From Dyadobacter sp. CY343 (GTDB taxonomy: Bacteria > Bacteroidota > Bacteroidia > Cytophagales > Spirosomataceae), in NCBI RefSeq assembly GCF_021390335.1, contig NZ_JAJUXK010000004.1, forward strand, positions 1,054,001-1,118,000: a stretch of 64,000 bases of DNA. The letters are read 5' to 3'. This document shows, in pieces, positions 35,351 through 42,818 of the stretch. The position numbers were made by a program, and so were the translations under genes. The stretch's first letter is position 1. Each line of letters begins with the position of its first letter. Under the pieces are notes generated by a model. That model worked only from the letters and a program-made list of their open reading frames with translations, searched no databases and had not been told where the DNA came from.

Positions 35351-36381
35351 TAGAGCAATACGATATCGTTAGCGTGAGCCACTTCAAAATTCATTGTTTT
35401 CAGGTTCTGGCGAATCGCGGTAGAGGTTTCTCTGGCGCGCGCCACGGCGATCATTTCTTCGGCCGCCGAGTATATTTCAATGATTTCGCCAGACTCAAAA
35501 TCACCTGTAACTTCGGTTACCCCCACAGCCAGCAGACTTTTCCTTTTCGAAAGTGCTTTCGATGCACCTTCATCGATCTGCAACCGTCCCGAAACAAGTC
35601 CTCCGCTTCCAAGCCACCTGTTCCGTGCTGAAAGTGTGCTTTTTCCAGGTGTGATTAAAGTTCCAGCGTCTCCATTCAAAGCCCGCAGCAATTCATTCTT
35701 TGCATTCATTCCAAAAATAACCACCCTGATCGCCATACGCGCGGCCAGTTTTGCAAAAGTCAGCTTGGAGGCCATTCCGCCTAATCCCAGGAACGATTTG
35801 TCTGTTTTAACAAATTTAAAAACCTCGTTCACATTCGATACGTTTCGCAATATCTGCCCCTCTTCATCTAGTAACCCACCCACGGAAGTGCAGAACATCA
35901 GCGATTCGGCACCGAAACCAACTGCCAGTAACGTAGCCAGTTCGTCGTTATCGGAAAATTTGAGCTCCCGGTCGCTGACCACGTCATTTTCATTTACAAT
36001 TGGGATAATATCGTTTTCCCAGAGTTCTTCGAACGTTTCTTTGAGTTGCAGGAACTTGTCACGGTTTGCAAAATGCTGTCTTTCACAGAGACTTTGCGCT
36101 ATAAATATATGTTTGGGCGCAAAATAGCTGGCATACAAACCCACCAGCAGCGGGTTACCAACCGAGGCGGCCGCCTTCCGCTGCGTCATCGTTCCTTTAT
36201 AGTTCCGGATATAAGCTTTCCCTGCTCCTACTGCGCCGGAGGAAACGATGATTATGCGGTACCGAGCGTGGATTTCGGAAACCTGCCTGGCTATTTCTGA
36301 GATTTTACCATTGTCCGGCTCTCCCGAAGGCAGCGTAATCGACGCGGTTCCAAATTTGATGACAAGAATGGGTTTCGACAC
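35350..36381 (-). CDS. proB: Glutamate 5-kinase
   Basis: A protein of 343 residues from GTG 36381 (MSKPILVIKFGTASIT). The frame extends upstream to a TTG at 36420, but the added residues are not family-like. It phosphorylates glutamate in the first step of proline synthesis. The amino-acid-kinase domain shows IIVSSGAVGAG, IPIVNENDVVSD and LGLGGMASKLTFAKLA. A PUA domain follows (about residues 260-340, GSGGLVSGRLQIDEGASKAL). It is the first gene of the proB-proA-argE' operon. Confidence 0.95.
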   Translation of the reverse strand: MSKPILVIKFGTASITLPSGEPDNGKISEIARQVSEIHARYRIIIVSSGAVGAGKAYIRNYKGTMTQRKAAASVGNPLLVGLYASYFAPKHIFIAQSLCERQHFANRDKFLQLKETFEELWENDIIPIVNENDVVSDRELKFSDNDELATLLAVGFGAESLMFCTSVGGLLDEEGQILRNVSNVNEVFKFVKTDKSFLGLGGMASKLTFAKLAARMAIRVVIFGMNAKNELLRALNGDAGTLITPGKSTLSARNRWLGSGGLVSGRLQIDEGASKALSKRKSLLAVGVTEVTGDFESGEIIEIYSAAEEMIAVARARETSTAIRQNLKTMNFEVAHANDIVLL

Positions 36382-36483
36382 TTCTGGATTCAAAAAGCAG
36401 CATTCACTTGGGCGAAGCAATGCCTGGTAGTAGATTTTGAGCTAAAATTAAATCATTTCCAATGAAATGGCGCATTTACTTTG

Positions 36484-37095
36484 CTATACGATGCCGACAA
36501 AGGGAGTTCCGTCAAATCGTACCTTCACTTTTAAAGCATTGCTGAGAAGGTTCAGGTATTCGTCCCGCGGAATTTCAATAGCCCCGTAACGAAGTACGTT
36601 ATCATTGATAAACTGTGTATCCAGCAATGCAAAGCCATTTAGTTTCAATATCTGGATTAAATAATGGAAAGCCACCTTGGATGCATTGCTCTCGATGGTA
36701 AACATGGATTCGCCAAAAAATACGCCATTGATCGAAACCCCGTAAAGTCCGCCCACAAGCTGATTTTCCCGGTAAGCTTCCACGCTGTGGGCATATCCAT
36801 ATCTATGCAATTCTGTGTAGCTGGCAATAATATCTTCCGAAATCCACGTGCCGCTTTCCTTTGCCCGGGGGCCGGAACAACCTCTCATTACACCCTCAAA
36901 ATCCGTATTTACACGAATTTCAAAATGATTTCTGTTTAAAACCGGCCGGAGCGACTTGGAAGGTTTATAGTTTTCAAATGGGATAATAGCCCTGGGATTG
37001 GGAGAATACCAGTAAATTGTTCCGTCCGGCTCGGCCATAGGAAATATTCCATTGATATAACCGTTTAGAATATCATCCGGATTTAAAGCTGACAT
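36484..37095 (-). CDS. aat: Leucyl/phenylalanyl-tRNA-protein transferase
   Basis: A protein of 203 residues. It transfers Leu or Phe from tRNA to N-terminal Arg/Lys of proteins, marking them for ClpAP/ClpS degradation. The family start is clear (NGYINGIFPMAEPDGTIYWYSPNPRAIIPF, residues 11-41), with VMRGCSGPRAKESGTWISEDIIASYTELHRYGYAHSVEAY and GLYGVSINGVFFGESMF. It lies between proB and the divergent arginine operon but has no known link to arginine synthesis. Confidence 0.95.
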   Translation of the reverse strand: MSALNPDDILNGYINGIFPMAEPDGTIYWYSPNPRAIIPFENYKPSKSLRPVLNRNHFEIRVNTDFEGVMRGCSGPRAKESGTWISEDIIASYTELHRYGYAHSVEAYRENQLVGGLYGVSINGVFFGESMFTIESNASKVAFHYLIQILKLNGFALLDTQFINDNVLRYGAIEIPRDEYLNLLSNALKVKVRFDGTPFVGIV

Positions 37096-37423
37096 GAGGT
37101 GGGTTTAAGTGTGTTTGAGATAAAACTTTTATCGAAACCGAACCATAAAAATATATCTTCTGTTTCTTTGGAGTGATAATTTTTTTTTCAAAATTTGCAC
37201 CCTATTAGACTCCATTGACAGTCAAATGAATAGCAACGGCACATATACTGTTCTTCATACTACGCCTTTTCGATTCAGGTCCCCCCGGACCGCATAATTC
37301 TATTTTACCTACGTGGTAAATCTTTTATACCCCCCATTTTTTTTCTTATAGTTCAAAACGTCCCATCGTTTTTAATCTGGGTATATTAATTATTGTTTCG
37401 AATTTTTGTCAGAATCGCCATCA
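37096..37423. promoter_or_regulatory. Intergenic control region between aat and the arginine operon
   Basis: A 328-base gap without a plausible gene. It contains three short dyads on the way to the GNAT gene: TTGACAGTCAA (37215-37225, perfect), GGTCC-4-GGACC (37278-37291) and TTTACC-TACGT-GGTAAA (37304-37320), plus AT-rich tracts before the start. These could be operator sites for an arginine regulator or a structured leader. No exact TAnnTTTG promoter was found. Confidence 0.5.
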
Positions 37424-38149
37424 ATGAAAAATACCGAAGTAGTGGGCAGTAAGTTTATAGTACAGGCTGCCAATGAAAATCACCTCAGTTTTGCCGAAAC
37501 TATTTGTGCAGAAATGGAGGAAAGCGCCAAAAAGCGTGGTACCGGTATAGCCAAACGTTCTCCGGTGTACATCATGGAAAAAATGGTGGAGGGTAAGGCG
37601 ATCATCGCGACTACCGATACAGGCGAATGGGTTGGTTTTTGTTATATAGAAACCTGGGAGCACGGAAAGTTCGTGGCCAACTCAGGATTGATCGTACATC
37701 CTGATTTTCGTAACAGCGGAATGGCGAAAGCGATCAAGCAAAAAGCATTTGAATTATCCCGCAAAAAATATCCTGACGCGAAAATAATCGGTATTACGAC
37801 CAGTTTGCCGGTGATGAAGATCAATTCGGACCTGGGTTATGAACCAGTTACATTCAGCGAATTACCTGCCGATGATGCATTCTGGAAAGGTTGCGCGAGT
37901 TGCGTTAACTATGATGTACTGACGCGTACCGGCAGAAAACACTGTCTGTGTACCGGAATGATGTACGATCCTGTCGAAAAAGAGCCCGTTGCGGTGAAAG
38001 CCGGCAATGTGGTTGAAGAAAAACACTCCTGGGATTTCCTGAAAGAATCTGGTCTTTACGAGCGCTGGATGCGCATTAAGCAACGCATTTTGTTGCGAAG
38101 GGAAGAACGCGCTAAAAAGAAAAACGCCGGGGCATTGCTTGTACATTAG
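37424..38149 (+). CDS. GNAT acetyltransferase, probable N-acylglutamate synthase
   Basis: A protein of 241 residues from ATG 37424; an in-frame TTG lies 18 bases upstream. The GNAT fold is seen as ATTDTGEWVGFCYIETW (strands), NSGLIVHPDFRNSGMAKAIKQKAFELS (acetyl-CoA binding, R-x-S-G-M-A loop) and ITTSLPVMKINSDLGYEPV. The extended C-terminus has cysteines (KGCASCVNYDVL, KHCLCTGMMYDP) that may hold metal. Bacteroidota lack classical ArgA, and a GNAT gene leads their arginine clusters, so it probably makes N-acetyl- or N-succinylglutamate. It is separated from argG by a terminator-like hairpin. Confidence 0.82.
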   Translation: MKNTEVVGSKFIVQAANENHLSFAETICAEMEESAKKRGTGIAKRSPVYIMEKMVEGKAIIATTDTGEWVGFCYIETWEHGKFVANSGLIVHPDFRNSGMAKAIKQKAFELSRKKYPDAKIIGITTSLPVMKINSDLGYEPVTFSELPADDAFWKGCASCVNYDVLTRTGRKHCLCTGMMYDPVEKEPVAVKAGNVVEEKHSWDFLKESGLYERWMRIKQRILLRREERAKKKNAGALLVH

Positions 38150-38185
38150 TGTACGGCATTCATTTACAGATTTTATATATCTCTT

Positions 38186-38234
38186 AAATACCTCGCCCGG
38201 CCGCCGTCACAAGCCCGAAGCGAGGTATTTTTTT
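38186..38234 (+). terminator. Terminator or attenuator hairpin between the GNAT gene and argG
   Basis: An 11-bp perfect stem AAATACCTCGC (38186-38196) and GCGAGGTATTT (38220-38230) is followed by TTTT. It lies inside what should be one arginine operon, 52 bases before argG, so it may be a partial terminator or regulated attenuator rather than an end point. Confidence 0.8.
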
Positions 38235-38285
38235 GTTTACTTTGTACCTTCTATTTAAGAATCCAGTCAGAACAAGTTCAATATA

Positions 38286-39485
38286 ATGTCACAGCCAAAA
38301 GTAGTACTAGCATTCAGTGGAGGATTAGATACCTCTTTTTGCGTAAAATATTTAGCCGAAGACAAAGGTTATGAAGTCCATTCAGTCTTGGTGGATACAG
38401 GCGGATTTTCAGATGAAGAACTCAAAACCATTGAGGCAAATGCCTATTCGCTGGGTGTGAAAAAGCACGCGACAATTTCAAAGACGAGTGAATATTACAA
38501 TGATTGCATTAAGTATCTCATTTTCGGAAACATCCTTAAAAACAACACTTACCCGCTTTCAGTGAGTGCGGAACGCGTTTTTCAGGCGGTAGCAGTGGCT
38601 GAATATGCCAAGGAAATCGGTGCCAGCGCAATTGCACATGGAAGTACCGGCGCAGGAAATGACCAGGTTCGCTTTGATATGGCATTCCGAATTATCATTC
38701 CGGAAGCAGAAATCATCACGCCGATCCGCGACCTGAAACTGTCCCGCGAGGCTGAAATTGAATACCTAACTAAAAAAGGAGTTGGCCGCGAGTGGGCAAA
38801 AGCTGCATATAGCATTAATAAAGGGCTGTGGGGAACTTCCGTAGGCGGTAAAGAGACCTTGACCTCTGAACAATACTTGCCGGAATCGGCCTGGCCGACG
38901 CAGATTTCCAAGACAGAACCTGAAAGAATTACACTTGAATTTGTTGAAGGTGAGTTGAAAGGAGTTGCGGGAGAAAGCTTTGAAAATTCAGTAGCAGCAA
39001 TTCAAAAGCTGGCAGCGATCGCGCAGCCTTTTGGTATTGGCAGAGATATCCACGTGGGTGATACAATTATAGGAATCAAAGGCCGCGTTGGTTTTGAAGC
39101 CGCTGCACCATTGATCATTATCAAAGCCCACCATACTTTGGAAAAACACGTGCTGAGCGAGCAGCAGCTTTACTGGAAAGAGCAACTTTCGAACTGGTAC
39201 GGAAGCCTGTTGCACAAAGGACAGTTTGTTGAACCCGTAATGCGGAATATCGAAACTTTCTTGGCCGATACCCAAACACACGTAACCGGCAAAGTGCATG
39301 TTTACCTGGCTCCATACCGTTTTCATGTAGAAGGTATTGAATCTCCATTTGATCTGATGTCATCAAAATTCGGCAGCTACGGGGAAATGAACAATGCCTG
39401 GACCGGCGACGATGTACGCGGATTTTCAAAAGTAGCTTCGAACCAGGTGATGATTTATCAGAAGGTTAGTGAGTCGGCGGAGTAG
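38286..39485 (+). CDS. argG: Argininosuccinate synthase
   Basis: A protein of 399 residues. It joins citrulline and aspartate with ATP to form argininosuccinate. The ATP pyrophosphatase P-loop AFSGGLDTSF (residues 9-18) and the citrulline/aspartate-binding segments AIAHGSTGAGNDQVRFD and GREWAKAAYSINKGLWGTSVGG are intact. As part of the rightward arginine arm it precedes argC, but the two are now separated by an inverted-repeat cassette with a four-helix-bundle gene. Confidence 0.97.
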   Translation: MSQPKVVLAFSGGLDTSFCVKYLAEDKGYEVHSVLVDTGGFSDEELKTIEANAYSLGVKKHATISKTSEYYNDCIKYLIFGNILKNNTYPLSVSAERVFQAVAVAEYAKEIGASAIAHGSTGAGNDQVRFDMAFRIIIPEAEIITPIRDLKLSREAEIEYLTKKGVGREWAKAAYSINKGLWGTSVGGKETLTSEQYLPESAWPTQISKTEPERITLEFVEGELKGVAGESFENSVAAIQKLAAIAQPFGIGRDIHVGDTIIGIKGRVGFEAAAPLIIIKAHHTLEKHVLSEQQLYWKEQLSNWYGSLLHKGQFVEPVMRNIETFLADTQTHVTGKVHVYLAPYRFHVEGIESPFDLMSSKFGSYGEMNNAWTGDDVRGFSKVASNQVMIYQKVSESAE

Positions 39486-39488
39486 TTT

Positions 39489-39540
39489 TAAAGTTTATGA
39501 GTTAAGAGTTTATGAGTTCTTAGTTTAAAGTTTGTGAGTG
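39489..39540 (+). repeat. Left inverted arm of the four-helix-bundle cassette
   Basis: Words AAGTTTATGAGTT, AAGAGTTTATGAGTT, CTTAGTTTAAAG and TTTGTGAGTG lie between the argG stop and the small gene. Its reverse complement aligns to 39926-39961. Confidence 0.85.
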
Positions 39541-39546
39541 ATATAT

Positions 39547-39918
39547 ATGCAGAACTATCAGGATCTTAAAGTTTGGCAAAAGGCGCATCGTTTGGTTTTG
39601 GATATATACAAAATCACTGATGGATTTCCTAAAACTGAAACCTTCGGACTCGTCTCACAAATAAGAAGATCAGGAGTTTCTGTTGCTGCAAATTTGGCTG
39701 AGGGCTGCGGTAAGATTAAGACGCCCGATATTGCCAACTATTTTCAGATTTCGCTCGGATCATTGCACGAAACTGAATACTATATACTCTTATCAAAAGA
39801 CTTGGAATACATAACTTCTCAAACCTTTGATGAGAGGAACAACGACTTGAAAGAAATTAAGGCTATGCTGATCTCTTTAATCAAAACGGTAAGAGCATCG
39901 AGAAATACAATATCATGA
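39547..39918 (+). CDS. Four-helix-bundle protein (23S rRNA-intervening-sequence/S23 family)
   Basis: A protein of 123 residues from ATG 39547. It matches the four helix bundle family found in 23S rRNA intervening sequences and related to the Avd accessory protein of diversity-generating retroelements. Seen are YQDLKVWQKAHRLVLDIYKI, FGLVSQIRRSGVSVAANLAEG (the hallmark RRS-S-AANLAEG block, residues 34-54), YFQISLGSLHETEYYILLS and a C-terminal helix. The family forms basic pentameric bundles that bind nucleic acid; the function is not established. Its stop overlaps the argC start (ATGA). It is flanked by inverted repeats and is visibly richer in A/T than argG and argC, consistent with transfer. 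Confidence 0.9.
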   Translation: MQNYQDLKVWQKAHRLVLDIYKITDGFPKTETFGLVSQIRRSGVSVAANLAEGCGKIKTPDIANYFQISLGSLHETEYYILLSKDLEYITSQTFDERNNDLKEIKAMLISLIKTVRASRNTIS

Positions 39919-40937
39919 ATCAAAACACTCATAAACTCATAAACTCAGAACTTATAAACTCAGTAAACGTCGGAATAATAGGAGCGGCGGGTTACACGGG
40001 CGGGGAACTGATAAGAATTCTGATCAACCATCCAAGTGTAACTATCGCTTTCGCACATAGTAAAAGTCAGGCCGGAAAGCCGGTGCATGCTACGCACACG
40101 GATTTACTTGGCGATACCGACCTGGTATTTTCCGGAGACGATACGCAGGAATTGTTAAATCAACCGGGACTGAATGCCATTTTTCTTTGCTCCGGTCACG
40201 GCGAATCGAAGAAATTCCTGGCAGCGCACTCTCTTCCGGAAACAGTAAAAGTGATCGATCTGAGTACCGACTTTCGTGACGAGACAGAAGGATTTGTTTA
40301 TGGTTTACCGGAACTTCAAAGAGGCGCGATAATAGGTGCGAACAAAGTCGCAAATCCCGGCTGTTTCGCGACAAGCATTGAACTGGCTATTCTGCCGCTT
40401 GCTAATGCTGGTTTGATTAAAGACGATATTCACGTTAGTGCCGTTACCGGCAGTACAGGAGCTGGGCAGGCTTTGAGTGCGACGACACATTTTAGTTGGA
40501 GAAATAACAATCTCTCCATCTATAAAGCATTCACGCACCAGCATTTGACCGAAATAAAAATGAGCCTGGGCAAATTGCAGACTGGTTTTGACAAAGCAGT
40601 GAACTTTGTTCCCTACCGGGGAGACGTTACCAGGGGGATTATGGCGAATGTATATACACCTTTCGAAGGAACTCTGGAAGAAGCGAAAAGCATTTACAAA
40701 AGCTTTTACGAATCTCATCCATTCACACACGTCAGCGATGTGCCGATAGATTTGAAACAAGTCATAAATACCAACAAATGTCTGCTGCACCTGGAAGTGC
40801 ATGACGGACAACTGCTGATTTCGAGCATTATCGACAACCTTACCAAAGGCGCATCGGGACAGGCAGTACAGAATATGAATATCGCATTCAGGTTACCCGA
40901 AGACGCAGGTTTGAGGCTGAAAGCACCGGCTTTTTGA
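39915..40937 (+). CDS. argC: N-acetyl-gamma-glutamyl-phosphate reductase
   Basis: A protein of 340 residues. It reduces N-acyl-glutamyl phosphate to the semialdehyde with NADPH. The Rossmann start VGIIGAAGYTGGELIRIL, active-site Cys150 (NPGCFATS) and the substrate region (HQHLTEIK) are present. The only usable start is ATG 39915, overlapping the four-helix-bundle stop as ATGA. This adds about 16 residues (MNQNTHKLINSELINS) encoded by the right inverted repeat, which homologues normally lack. The insertion therefore appears to have replaced the native start codon. ArgB, the preceding enzyme, is not in the window. Confidence 0.95.
   Translation: MNQNTHKLINSELINSVNVGIIGAAGYTGGELIRILINHPSVTIAFAHSKSQAGKPVHATHTDLLGDTDLVFSGDDTQELLNQPGLNAIFLCSGHGESKKFLAAHSLPETVKVIDLSTDFRDETEGFVYGLPELQRGAIIGANKVANPGCFATSIELAILPLANAGLIKDDIHVSAVTGSTGAGQALSATTHFSWRNNNLSIYKAFTHQHLTEIKMSLGKLQTGFDKAVNFVPYRGDVTRGIMANVYTPFEGTLEEAKSIYKSFYESHPFTHVSDVPIDLKQVINTNKCLLHLEVHDGQLLISSIIDNLTKGASGQAVQNMNIAFRLPEDAGLRLKAPAF
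39922..39966 (-). repeat. Right inverted arm of the four-helix-bundle cassette, inside argC
   Basis: CACTCATAAACT, CATAAACTCAG, AACTTATAAACTC and related words form the reverse-complement arm. It is translated as the first residues of ArgC. Confidence 0.85.
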
Positions 40938-40976
40938 TGTAGTGCCGTATTTTTAATGTAGTGCCGTATTTTTGAT
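40931..40976 (+). repeat. 19-bp tandem repeat (about 2.4 copies) before the toxin-antitoxin pair
   Basis: Units TTTTTGATGTAGTGCCGTA (40931-40949) and TTTTTAATGTAGTGCCGTA (40950-40968) are followed by TTTTTGAT. It overlaps the argC stop and reaches the putative -33 box of the antitoxin promoter, so it could be the antitoxin's operator. Confidence 0.85.
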
Positions 40977-41000
40977 AATAATTTGATCACTATTACTTTG
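40971..41000 (+). promoter_or_regulatory. Possible promoter of the toxin-antitoxin pair
   Basis: TTTG (40971-40974) and TTACTTTG (40993-41000) have 18 bases between them; the second matches TAnnTTTG at 7 of 8 positions. It ends 7 bases before the antitoxin ATG, so the message would be almost leaderless. Confidence 0.4.
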
Positions 41001-41007
41001 ATAGGTT

Positions 41008-41235
41008 ATGGAAGATCTGCTTGAAACATTTCAACAACTGAGTGAACCGCAGAGAAGGCAATTACTTGCCTATGCCGACACACTTTTGATCCAGCAAAAA
41101 GCACGGAAGTCCGAAGGCGATCTTGTGAAATGGAAGGAAAAAATTGAAAGCGTTTCAACTTGGAGCGAAAGTGATATTGCAGTTTTGGAAGAGGGCTCAA
41201 AAAACATTAATAATTGGAAAATCCCGGAATGGTAA
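41008..41235 (+). CDS. Probable antitoxin of a VapBC-like pair
   Basis: A protein of 75 residues, not recognised by its own sequence. It begins with a helical segment (MEDLLETFQQLSEPQRRQLLAYADTLLIQQ) and ends in a tail with tryptophans and acids (WSESDIAVLEEG, NNWKIPEW), typical of small antitoxins whose C-terminus wraps the toxin. The assignment rests on its size and on the 7-base overlap with the following PIN-domain toxin gene. It probably neutralises the toxin and represses the pair. It is inserted between argC and argD. Confidence 0.75.
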   Translation: MEDLLETFQQLSEPQRRQLLAYADTLLIQQKARKSEGDLVKWKEKIESVSTWSESDIAVLEEGSKNINNWKIPEW

Positions 41236-41603
41236 TTGATACTGGCATATTTATAGAATTTCTTCGGAAACCAGATAAATCCAAAACCGTATTGAAGTCA
41301 CTGCCAAATGATGCTGCTTTATTTGTTTCCGCCGTCACCGTGTACGAATTGATGATGGGAGCGACAGGCCAGGAGAAGAAAAATGATATTCACATTCTTC
41401 TTGATGGAATTCCTGTACTTCCATTTACGGAGGAAGTTTCAATAAATGCAGCTGAAATATATCATGATCTGCGAAGGCGGAATCTGATGATGGAATTTCG
41501 GGACATATTCATTGCAGCGTCTGCAATCACATTTCATTTGCCAGTTAAAACACTAAATCTTGGGCATTTCCAAAGAATCCAAAATCTGGAACTTGCTTCT
41601 TAA
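41229..41603 (+). CDS. PIN-domain ribonuclease toxin (VapC-like)
   Basis: A protein of 124 residues. ATG 41229 was chosen because MVIDTGIFIEFL is the usual VapC beginning and the ATG overlaps the antitoxin stop by 7 bases (ATGGTAA). PIN acidic residues are seen at Asp4, Glu40 (VYELMMG) and Asp92 (EFRDIFIAA). The position often held by a fourth acid reads LGHFQRI here, with histidine. VapC toxins cleave tRNA or rRNA when the antitoxin is lost. The next gene, argD, starts 15 bases later and probably depends on read-through or the shared transcript. Confidence 0.9.
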   Translation: MVIDTGIFIEFLRKPDKSKTVLKSLPNDAALFVSAVTVYELMMGATGQEKKNDIHILLDGIPVLPFTEEVSINAAEIYHDLRRRNLMMEFRDIFIAASAITFHLPVKTLNLGHFQRIQNLELAS

Positions 41604-41617
41604 ATATCAATATAAAA

Positions 41618-42754
41618 ATGTCAAATTTATTTGATGTATATCCCCTATACGATATAGAGCCTGTAAAGGCTGAGGGGAGCTATTTGTGGGATACAAATGG
41701 CACAAAATACCTCGATCTTTACGGCGGACACGCGGTGATTTCTATTGGGCACTGCCACCCGTATTATGTGGATATGCTCAGCAAACAGCTTCACGCTATT
41801 AACTTTTACTCCAATTCTGTGAAGATTTCTTTGCAGGAAGAACTGGCAGAAAAATTGGGCGAACTTTCAGGATATCCCGACTACAAATTATTCCTCGTCA
41901 ACTCCGGTGCGGAAGCTAATGAAAATGCATTGAAACTGGCATCCTTTCACACCGGCCGTTCCAAAGTCGTGGCTTTTACAAAAGCATTTCACGGACGTAC
42001 TGCGGGAGCCGTCGCGGCGACAGACAATCCGTCGATCGTTGCGCCGGTAAATTATAAGGAACACGTTACATTCCTGCCATTTAACGACATTGAAGCACTT
42101 GAAAACGGTATTACCGACGAGGTTTGTGCCGTGATCGTGGAGGGAATTCAGGGTGTGGGTGGAATTCAGGTGAGCAGCGATGCGTTTCTTCAGGCACTTC
42201 GCAAAAGATGCGACGAAACGGGCGCTGTGCTCATTTTGGATAGTGTACAATGCGGTTACGGTCGCACCGGCAAGTTCTTTTCACACCAGTTCAGCGGCAT
42301 TCACCCGGACCTGATGACAATGGCAAAAGGAATGGGAAATGGGTTCCCGATCGGCGGCGTGCTGATCTCACCAAAATTCAAGGCGAGCTATGGTTTGCTG
42401 GGAACCACATTTGGTGGAAATCACATGGCGTGTGCAGCCGGAATAGCTGTGTTGGATGTAATGAAAGATGAAAACCTGTTAGATAATGCTGCCGATATCG
42501 GCGATTACCTGATGAAAGGGATTGAAGAAGTAGGTGGTTATAAAGAGTTGAGAGGACGTGGTTTGATGATCGGAATCGAATATGATTTTCCTGTAAAAGA
42601 CCTGCGCAACAAGCTGCTTTTTGAACACAAAATGTTTACCGGAGTTGCCGGTGCCAATACGATCAGACTACTGCCTTCCCTTGCATTGCGCAAAGAAGAA
42701 GCAGATATGTTTCTGGAAGCTCTGAAAAAAGAAGTAGCTGTCGCGAGCATTTGA
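41618..42754 (+). CDS. argD: N-acyl-ornithine aminotransferase
   Basis: A protein of 378 residues, class III PLP aminotransferase. It converts N-acyl-glutamate semialdehyde to N-acyl-ornithine with glutamate as amino donor. Visible blocks are DLYGGHAVISIGHCHP, FLVNSGAEANENALKLA, ILDSVQCGYGRTGKFF, and the PLP lysine in TMAKGMGNGFPIGGV (about residue 233). It sits in the arginine arm and starts 15 bases after the PIN toxin. Confidence 0.94.
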   Translation: MSNLFDVYPLYDIEPVKAEGSYLWDTNGTKYLDLYGGHAVISIGHCHPYYVDMLSKQLHAINFYSNSVKISLQEELAEKLGELSGYPDYKLFLVNSGAEANENALKLASFHTGRSKVVAFTKAFHGRTAGAVAATDNPSIVAPVNYKEHVTFLPFNDIEALENGITDEVCAVIVEGIQGVGGIQVSSDAFLQALRKRCDETGAVLILDSVQCGYGRTGKFFSHQFSGIHPDLMTMAKGMGNGFPIGGVLISPKFKASYGLLGTTFGGNHMACAAGIAVLDVMKDENLLDNAADIGDYLMKGIEEVGGYKELRGRGLMIGIEYDFPVKDLRNKLLFEHKMFTGVAGANTIRLLPSLALRKEEADMFLEALKKEVAVASI

Positions 42755-42818
42755 CGTAAATTCACCATAAAGTTGGCCCCGGCCGCACAAACTTAAATCT
42801 GCCTGAATACTAAACTGA

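Larger units (their letters stand above)
39489..39966 (+). mobile_element. Inverted-repeat cassette with a four-helix-bundle gene (IVS-like)
   Basis: A unit inserted between argG and argC, made of a left arm of GAGTTTATGAGTT-type words, one small gene, and a right arm that is the imperfect reverse complement of the left. The best-matching parts are 39506-39540 and 39926-39961 (about 30 of 36 positions, one gap). Gene-plus-terminal-stem architecture with this protein family is known from 23S rRNA intervening sequences of Leptospira and Coxiella. No target duplication was recognised, so mobility is inferred. Confidence 0.6.

Noticed and set aside
35480..36127. 215-codon plus-strand frame inside proB
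   Set aside because: Serine/proline-rich antisense product without start context, opposite an intact proB.
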